Positions 30,301 to 34,864 of a DNA stretch of 34,864 bases are shown one piece after another (position 1 is the first letter of the stretch; each line of letters opens with the position of its first letter). Origin of the DNA: Myxococcota bacterium (lineage in GTDB: Bacteria; Myxococcota_A; UBA796; UBA9615; JAKLKC01); the NCBI GenBank assembly GCA_023150875.1, contig JAKLKC010000064.1, positions 1-34,864 on the forward strand, written 5' to 3'. A program made the translations under genes and the position numbers. The notes under the pieces are model-generated. The model saw only the letters and a list, made by a program, of their open reading frames with translations. It made no database searches and had not been told where the DNA came from.

Positions 30301-30375
30301 CGCCGCGACGGCCGGCGACAGCGTGGCCGCCGCGCACGCGCCGACACGACAAGCGAACCATCCGAACCGCGCCAT
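27307..30375 (-). CDS. Large surface protein: two lamin-tail domains, thrombospondin-3 repeats, MYXO-CTERM
   Basis: A 1022-residue secreted protein. A signal peptide (~1-26) is followed by a lamin-tail domain (~28-150: GDLVISEVMLAP, GEWFEVYNATASTVDLTGW). Calcium-binding type thrombospondin-3 repeats follow (~185-510), including four tandem 61-residue copies (263-506) with the core GLDASGDTDLDGTCDNLD. A DUF4215/'myxococcus cysteine-rich' motif (VCGDGEVAPGEDCDDGG, ~515-543) leads to a second lamin-tail domain (~550-665), more type-3 repeats (~710-890) and MopE-like CNDNDAEVHPG/CDDTNAAVSP repeats (~900-970). The end is GCGCDATP, the helix VAWIALALLAAA and HRRRG. The first module (~28-262) and the second (~548-795) are recognisable duplicates. 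The ATG at 30375 precedes the signal peptide. Anchoring at the surface through MYXO-CTERM processing is inferred. Confidence 0.88.
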   Translation of the reverse strand: MARFGWFACRVGACAAATLSPAVAAAGVGDLVISEVMLAPSCSDDARGEWFEVYNATASTVDLTGWQAVSGGESTEISGVYVAPGARVVLCGDADPLLNGGVACDHTFPGPFLDSTDRISMLDGSGDLVDEVSWTGGPWPIAPAASFALRDSAHDAASNDAAAAWCASLDPIPGGCGDLGSPGFANADVDRDGDGVCDATDECIDADGDLSGTALVPGACRADTDDSDPFVCHDADADGCDDCASGVDDPRADGPDADGDGLCDAGDLCDGLDSSGDADLDGTCDNLDPDDDGDGWSDLAEATCGTDPDAGASVPGDEDADGVCDALDTCYGLDASGDVDLDGICDNLDGDDDDDGWSDVAEASCGADPDDVLSVPDDTDSDGTCDALDACDGLDASGDTDLDGTCDNLDSDDDDDGWTDPEEATCGTDSGDPFSVPGDGDGDGLCDALDACEGLDASGDTDLDGTCDNLDDDDDDDLWSDVLEASCGTDPRDPLSVPADADGDGTCDANDATVCGDGEVAPGEDCDDGGTVSGDGCSEACLFEGSPAVAGDVVVTEMMLRPGCSSSVQGEWLELTSNRVDDLLLSYWSIRIQTGATWTISGDLTLPAGGSVVVCADDRPAANGGVTCDAEWSGLSLADGAGSVEVLDPSGVLVDGVAWDVAAGWPFSDGRSLAAAPGTDAAGNDSPAAWCPSTAPIPAGCGDAGTPGDGNLDEDLDLDGVCDAGDACFDADGDGAGDPTWPAHACQDDSDDTDPFACNDSDNDGCDDCSGSGSDDPLDDGEDLDGDGICDATDLCDGANPSGDPDGDGVCNDQDDDDDGDGWTDADEVECGTDPGNPADLPTDTDANGICDELEAPADSDGDGWSDDDETACGTNPNNPNEHPQDRDGDGYDTCLDADCNDNDAEVHPGAYEVPYNGSDEDCDGVDLTDVDGDGWGGSAAGGQDCDDTNAAVSPAAGELCDDMVDNDCDSKLDGVDSDCGGGGGAAAPEGCGCDATPQRAERATVAWIALALLAAAHRRRG
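28858..29589 (-). repeat. Four in-frame 183-bp tandem repeats within the lamin-tail gene
   Basis: These encode four consecutive 61-residue units starting at residues 263, 324, 385 and 446, each Cys-Asp-Ala-(Leu/Gly)-Asp then ...GLDASGD...DGTCDNLD...CGTDP...SVP. Their DNA is similar enough to suggest recent expansion. Confidence 0.8.
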
Positions 30376-30776
30376 TCGCGCCTCCCGCTGGCGGCCGGGT
30401 GCCCGGATGGTGTCGATCCCTCGACCGGTCCGCCGTCGCTCCGACACCAAGGCTAGCACAGCTCCGCGCCCCCGCGCGACGGCCGGCGCCGCCGGGCGTC
30501 AGGCCGCCCTTGACCGTGGCGGCCCCACGAAGGAAACTGCGGCGGCGGAAGGGTCCCGCCCCGGACCGGGGGGGGCCGGGCCCCATGAGGGGGCCGGGGT
30601 CGGCGACGGCCCCGCTGGGGCCGGAGGCCGATCCCGTTCCGCCGCCCCGAGAACGCCGTGGCCCGTTGCGCTTCGGAGGGAAAGTGGAGGGAGCTGGGTT
30701 CCGGCGGCCTGCGCCGGCCATCGCCCCCCCCGCTCGCCGCACCGACGCCCCGCCTGCCCTCATGAGGAGGCTCCCC
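30376..30776. other. Divergent intergenic region between the two large surface-protein genes
   Basis: A 401-bp region with no convincing gene. On the plus strand, TTGACC (30510-30515), a 17-bp spacer and GAAACT (30533-30538) is a weak promoter candidate for the MopE-repeat gene; it would leave a leader of about 230 nt. On the minus strand, TGCTAGCCT near 30459-30451 could be an extended -10 for the lamin-tail gene. Nothing else was recognised. Confidence 0.4.
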
Positions 30777-33700
30777 ATGCCCCGCTGCACCCACCCCGTC
30801 ATCGCCGCCGCGGCCTTGCTGACCGCGTCGATCCTCCGCCCCCTCCCCGCCGCCGCCCTGGGCGACGACGTGCTGATCTACGACCCCTCGCTCCTCGGCG
30901 GCGCGGGGAGCTGGACGAACCTGAGGGACACCTACACGGGCCTGGGAGTCACCAGCGACGTCGTGAACCTGGTGCCCGGCGACCTGTCCGCCTACCGGCT
31001 GATCTACGTCGTCGCACCCGGCGGGACGCTGACGGCGCTGGAGAAGGCCCAGCTCTCCGCCTTCGTCGACGACGGGGGGCGGATCGTGGCGGTGGGCGAG
31101 TTCGCCGGTCTGGGCGCGCTCAACGACAACGTCAACGACCTCCTGGCCGCCCTCGGGGTCGAGAGCCGCATCGACGACGCCTCCCTCAACGCCACGTGCA
31201 CGAACGGGCTCGGCCAGCCAGGCAACGACATCACCTACAACGTCGATACCTTCGCCGGGGGGAACCACTCGGTGGTGGACGCCGGCCCCACCGCCGTGCC
31301 CCTGGTGCGGATGGTGAGCGCGGACTGCCCGAGCGGCTGCGACTACATGGTGGTCGAGCAGCCGCCGGGGGCGCCGGACGCCCCGGGGGGAGAGGTGATC
31401 GTCGTGGGCGACACCGACGGCTTCAAGGGCTGCGTCGGCGGCGACAACGCCCAGCTCTGGGAGAACCTCTGGGACTACGTGCCCGGCTTCGACTGCGACG
31501 CGGACAACGACGGGTGGATCGGCGAGGCGTGCGGGGGGCCGGACTGCGACGACGCCGACTACAACACCAGCCCGGGACAGGACGTGTTCACCGGGGGCTA
31601 CTGCAGCGGGGACCACGACTGCAACGGCTTCACCGACTCCGACAACGACGGCGACGGGGCCGTGAGGACGCTGGTCTGCGGGGGGGACGACTGCAACGAC
31701 CTCGACCCTTCCCTCAACCCCTCGGCTTACGAGACCGTGGACTCCGGGACCTGCTCGGACGGGATCGACAACGACTGCGACGGCGCCACCGACTCCGCCG
31801 AGGACGAGTGCGTCGAGCTGTGCTCGGGTGTCCGCTCCAACGACCTGGTGTCCTCCTTCGACCGCCTGGACATCTCCGACGTCGGGACGGTCACCAACCT
31901 CGACGACGAGGAGTCGGTCACCTTCTCCCTGCCCTTCTCGTTCCGCTTCTACAACACCACCTACCCCGCCGGCACCACGCTGACCGTGACCGACAACGGG
32001 GTGCTGGTCTTCGACGGGCGGGTGCCGCTGAAGGCAGACCTGGTCCCGGGCGAGGGGATGGGGGTCAACGCCTTCCCCGAGAACGAGGGATTCGGCCGTT
32101 TCGCCGCCCCGTGGCTCGCCGACTGGGACGGCGCGACCGTCCATCGCTACCGGGACACGTCCGGCTGCAACGAGAAGTTCATCGTCCAGTGGGACGCACG
32201 CCACGTCTCGGGGGCGGGGCCCTACTCCTTCCAGCTCGTGCTCCAGGCCACCCGGAACTTCGTGTACTTCCGCTGGCTCGACGCCTCCGCCGGCTCCCCC
32301 GACGTCGACGGGGGCGGCAACGCGGTGTACGGCTCCTACCAGAGGATCCAGACTGGGGTGGCCTGGGAAGGGCTCTCGGGCGGACTCTACGATGGCGCCG
32401 AGCTGCTGGTGACCCGCACCACCGACCTCTCCCCCGCGGGGACGCCCTACTGCACGACGATCGAGGTGTGCGACGACGGGATCGACAACGACGGGGACTG
32501 CGACGTGGACGCCGACGACGCGGAGCAGCCCGATCCCGACGGGGATGGCCACGCCTTCGAGTGCGATACCTGCGAGGACGGCGACGGGGACCTCTACGGC
32601 ACCGACGGCGGCGCCGGGACCTGCCTGGGCCCGGACTGCGACGACGGGGACGGCGCGGTCCACCCGGGGGCGGCCGAGGTGTGCAACGGCGTCGACGAGG
32701 ACTGCGATGGCACCGTGGACGACGGGTTCGACCTCGACGCGGACGGCTACACCACCTGCGAGGGGGACTGCGACGACGCCGATCCCTCCCGCCACCCCGG
32801 CGCCGCCGAGGCGTGCGACGGCATCGACGGGGACTGCGACGGAGTCGTGCCCGCGAGCGAGGCCGACGGGGACGGCGACGGCTTCCGTCCCTGCGAGGGG
32901 GACTGCGACGACGGGGATCCCGCGGTGAGCCCCGGGGCCGCCGAGGCGTGCAACGGTGTGGACGACGACTGCGACGGCCTCCTCCCTGCGGACGAAGTCG
33001 ACGGGGACGGAGACGGGCACATCGCATGCGCCGAGTGCGACGACGCCGATCCCGCCATCGGCCCCGGCGGCGTCGAGGTCTGCGACGGGGCCGACAACGA
33101 TTGCGACCCCACCACCGACGAGAACGTCGACGGCGACGGCGACGGGATCTCCATCTGCGACGGGGACTGCGACGACAGCGATCCCACCTACTCCCCCGGA
33201 GCCGAGGACTTCTGCGGGGACGGGCAGGACAACAACTGCGACGGCTTCCCCGACGACTTCGCGGACGGTGACGGCGACGGCTCCATGGTCTGCGCGGGGG
33301 ACTGCGACGACGCCGATCCCGCCGTGAACCCCGACGCCGTGGAGGTGTGCGACGGGATCGACAACGACTGCGATGACGCCACGGACGAGGGGTTCGACGA
33401 GGACGGCGACGGCTTCACCACCTGCGCGGGGGACTGTGACGACGCCGATCCCGACGTGATGCCCGGCACCGGGGAGACGTGCGGCAACGGCATCGACGAC
33501 GACTGCAACGGGCTGGTGGACGAGGACACCGACAACGACCTCGACGGCGTCACCACGTGCGCGGGGGACTGTGACGACGCCGATCCCGACGTCAACCCCG
33601 CCCGCCCCGACGGGGACTGCGACGGGGTCGACGACGACTGCGACGGGATCGCCGACGACGACGCCGGGGACGCGGACGGCGACGGCAGCTTCGCGTGCGC

Positions 33701-34688
33701 CGACTGCGACGACGAGGACCCCACCGCCCACCCCGGGGCTGAGGAGGTGTGTGGCGACGGGGTGGACAACGACTGCGACGGGGTGGCGGACGTCGCCACC
33801 GACCACGACGGGGACGGGTACGCGTCCTGCGGGGACTGCAACGACGAGGACGCCAACTGGCATCCCCACGCCGACGAGTTGTGCGACGGGCTGGACAACG
33901 ACTGCGACGGCGCCGTGCCGGGGGACGAGTCCGACCACGACGGCGACGGCTTCCGGGAGTGCGAGGAGTGCAACGACGACGACGCCCTCACCTACCCCGG
34001 GGCGGAGGAGATCTGCGACGGGCGCGACAACGACTGCGACGACGCGCTTCCCGAGCCGGAGCAGGTGGACGAGGACCAGGACGGGTCCCCCTTCTGCGAG
34101 GACTGCGACGACACGGATCCCGTCAACGCCCCCGGGAACGAGGAGATCTGCGACGGCTTCGACAACGACTGCGACGGAGAGGTCGACGAGGACGAGGACG
34201 TGGACGGCGACGGCTACACGCCCTGCCAGGGCGACTGCGCCGACGGCGACGCCTCGCGCCACCCCGGGGCCTCGGAGGTCTGCGACGGGAAGGACAACGA
34301 CTGCGACGGGTCGGTGCCCTCGGACGAGGTGGACGACGACAACGACGGCTTCCGTGCCTGCGACGACTGCGACGACTCCAACTCGGCGGTCAACGTGGAC
34401 GCCGACGGGGACGGGTTCACCGGCTGCGACGGCGACTGTGACGACCGGGACGACGACGTGCACCCCGGCGCCGTCGAGGACTGCACCGACGGCATCGACA
34501 ACGACTGCGACGACCTGATCGACGCCCTGGACGAGGACTGCATCACGCCCGAGGAGCTGCACGACTGGTGGGTGGGGGGCGCCAGCGGCTGCGGCTGCGG
34601 CGCCGCGCCGGTGGGGGCGCCGGCCTCGTCCGGAGCCTGGGCGGTCCTGGGGGTCCTGGCGGCCTTCCGGCGGCGGCGGGGGCGCTGA
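30777..34688 (+). CDS. Large secreted protein with MopE-type metal-binding repeat array and MYXO-CTERM
   Basis: A 1303-residue predicted surface protein. The signal peptide is VIAAAALLTASILRPLPAAA (~8-27). Residues ~30-235 look like a Rossmann or flavodoxin-like domain (DDVLIYDPSLL, AYRLIYVVAPGG, DGGRIVAVGEFAG), similar to glutamine-amidotransferase-like folds. Two MopE-type repeats (~256-335) precede a beta-sandwich-like domain (~348-560: TFSLPFSFRFYNTTYPAG, TVTDNGVLVFDG, GRFAAPWLADWDG), of the type seen in nidogen-like surface proteins. From ~615 to ~1250 there are about 14 complete repeats of the form DCDDxDPxxxPGAxEVCDGxDNDCDG, plus one truncated copy. The tail is SGCGCGAAP, the helix AWAVLGVLAAF, then RRRRGR, a good MYXO-CTERM. 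The ATG at 30777 has AGGAGG 6 nt upstream; the ATG at 30762 has none. Copper binding is known for MopE of Methylococcus but only inferred here. Confidence 0.9.
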   Translation: MPRCTHPVIAAAALLTASILRPLPAAALGDDVLIYDPSLLGGAGSWTNLRDTYTGLGVTSDVVNLVPGDLSAYRLIYVVAPGGTLTALEKAQLSAFVDDGGRIVAVGEFAGLGALNDNVNDLLAALGVESRIDDASLNATCTNGLGQPGNDITYNVDTFAGGNHSVVDAGPTAVPLVRMVSADCPSGCDYMVVEQPPGAPDAPGGEVIVVGDTDGFKGCVGGDNAQLWENLWDYVPGFDCDADNDGWIGEACGGPDCDDADYNTSPGQDVFTGGYCSGDHDCNGFTDSDNDGDGAVRTLVCGGDDCNDLDPSLNPSAYETVDSGTCSDGIDNDCDGATDSAEDECVELCSGVRSNDLVSSFDRLDISDVGTVTNLDDEESVTFSLPFSFRFYNTTYPAGTTLTVTDNGVLVFDGRVPLKADLVPGEGMGVNAFPENEGFGRFAAPWLADWDGATVHRYRDTSGCNEKFIVQWDARHVSGAGPYSFQLVLQATRNFVYFRWLDASAGSPDVDGGGNAVYGSYQRIQTGVAWEGLSGGLYDGAELLVTRTTDLSPAGTPYCTTIEVCDDGIDNDGDCDVDADDAEQPDPDGDGHAFECDTCEDGDGDLYGTDGGAGTCLGPDCDDGDGAVHPGAAEVCNGVDEDCDGTVDDGFDLDADGYTTCEGDCDDADPSRHPGAAEACDGIDGDCDGVVPASEADGDGDGFRPCEGDCDDGDPAVSPGAAEACNGVDDDCDGLLPADEVDGDGDGHIACAECDDADPAIGPGGVEVCDGADNDCDPTTDENVDGDGDGISICDGDCDDSDPTYSPGAEDFCGDGQDNNCDGFPDDFADGDGDGSMVCAGDCDDADPAVNPDAVEVCDGIDNDCDDATDEGFDEDGDGFTTCAGDCDDADPDVMPGTGETCGNGIDDDCNGLVDEDTDNDLDGVTTCAGDCDDADPDVNPARPDGDCDGVDDDCDGIADDDAGDADGDGSFACADCDDEDPTAHPGAEEVCGDGVDNDCDGVADVATDHDGDGYASCGDCNDEDANWHPHADELCDGLDNDCDGAVPGDESDHDGDGFRECEECNDDDALTYPGAEEICDGRDNDCDDALPEPEQVDEDQDGSPFCEDCDDTDPVNAPGNEEICDGFDNDCDGEVDEDEDVDGDGYTPCQGDCADGDASRHPGASEVCDGKDNDCDGSVPSDEVDDDNDGFRACDDCDDSNSAVNVDADGDGFTGCDGDCDDRDDDVHPGAVEDCTDGIDNDCDDLIDALDEDCITPEELHDWWVGGASGCGCGAAPVGAPASSGAWAVLGVLAAFRRRRGR

Positions 34689-34769
34689 CCGGGCCGGTCC
34701 TCCTCCCCGATGACTCCGCCACCGCCGGACGCACTCACGTTCGGGCCTTGCCCTCGGGCTGATCCATGC

Positions 34770-34864
34770 CTGTCGGGATGCCACCCGGGGCGGTTCGTGA
34801 CGACTGCCGGCGGTCGTGGATGGCTCGCCGTCCTTGGCTCGCCCACAGAGGCACAGAGCGGCCC
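34770..34864 (+). repeat. Dispersed ~163-bp element, copy C (truncated by window end)
   Basis: It begins CTGTCGGGATGCCAC and matches copy A (read on its minus strand) closely through CGGTTCGTGACGACTG, GATGGCTCGCCGTCCT and the first GCAGAG-type blocks, with CACAGAGGCACAGAG in place of CGCAGAGGCGCAGAG. It lies 81 bp after the stop of the MopE-repeat gene. Confidence 0.85.

Noticed and set aside
30453-34784. 1443-codon open frame antisense to the MopE-repeat gene, and a 1272-codon frame (26638-30456) opposite the lamin-tail gene
   Set aside because: Both are mirror images of GAC/TGC/GGC-rich codon repeats; they give low-complexity Val/Gly/Arg text without domains or signal peptides, while the opposite strands encode clear domain architecture.

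Overview
The window is very GC-rich (clearly above 70% by eye) chromosomal DNA with tightly packed genes on both strands. The best taxonomic pointers are protein signatures: three secreted proteins with a MYXO-CTERM-like tail (Gly-Cys, hydrophobic helix, Arg cluster), MopE-type putative metal-binding repeats, and a 'myxococcus cysteine-rich' DUF4215 repeat. With BamB/YfgM and MurJ this suggests a Gram-negative member of the Myxococcota (former deltaproteobacteria) or a close relative. The genus cannot be read from the sequence.

Layout. 1-3.0 kb: asparaginyl-tRNA synthetase (asnS), a divergent 100-residue membrane protein, and a Rad52/DdrA-like repair protein. 3.3-6.4 kb: a three-gene cassette with two GTGA stop/start overlaps, comprising a nucleotide-sugar dehydrogenase, a flippase-like membrane protein and a small MYXO-CTERM/MopE protein. 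6.4-9.5 kb: an acidic exported protein of unknown function, then a YfgM-like TPR protein overlapping a BamB-like lipoprotein. 9.5-10.6 kb: a gene-free block of repeats, holding 50-bp tandem repeats, a 258-bp MITE-like element, a second degenerate repeat block, a perfect 23-bp inverted repeat and one copy of a ~163-bp dispersed element. 10.6-17 kb (minus strand): a membrane protein and an outer-membrane barrel protein, then the MrfB/MrfA exonuclease-helicase pair. 17-21.3 kb: an alpha/beta hydrolase, a TPR protein, a SRPBCC protein and the lipid II flippase MurJ. 21.4-24.4 kb: a methyltransferase diverging from an acyltransferase-SDR pair. 24.4-26.2 kb: a MraZ/AbrB-ParB fusion protein followed by a compact cluster of three DnaA boxes. 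26.2-30.4 kb: coaD, rsmD and a 1022-residue lamin-tail/thrombospondin-type-3 surface protein. 30.8-34.7 kb: a 1303-residue MopE-repeat surface protein, then a window-truncated copy of the dispersed element.

Themes. The cell envelope dominates (BamB/YfgM, MurJ, barrel protein, flippase-like protein, three predicted surface-anchored acidic repeat proteins). DNA maintenance is second (Rad52-like protein, MrfAB, ParB fusion with DnaA boxes). Candidate promoters share a simple form, TTG-type -35, 17-18 bp spacer, -10 beginning TA and often TAC.

The items most worth a second look are the MraZ-ParB fusion beside the DnaA-box cluster, the dispersed element placed at the stop of one gene and the start of murJ, the MITE inside a tandem array, and the translationally coupled sugar-dehydrogenase/flippase/MYXO-CTERM cassette.
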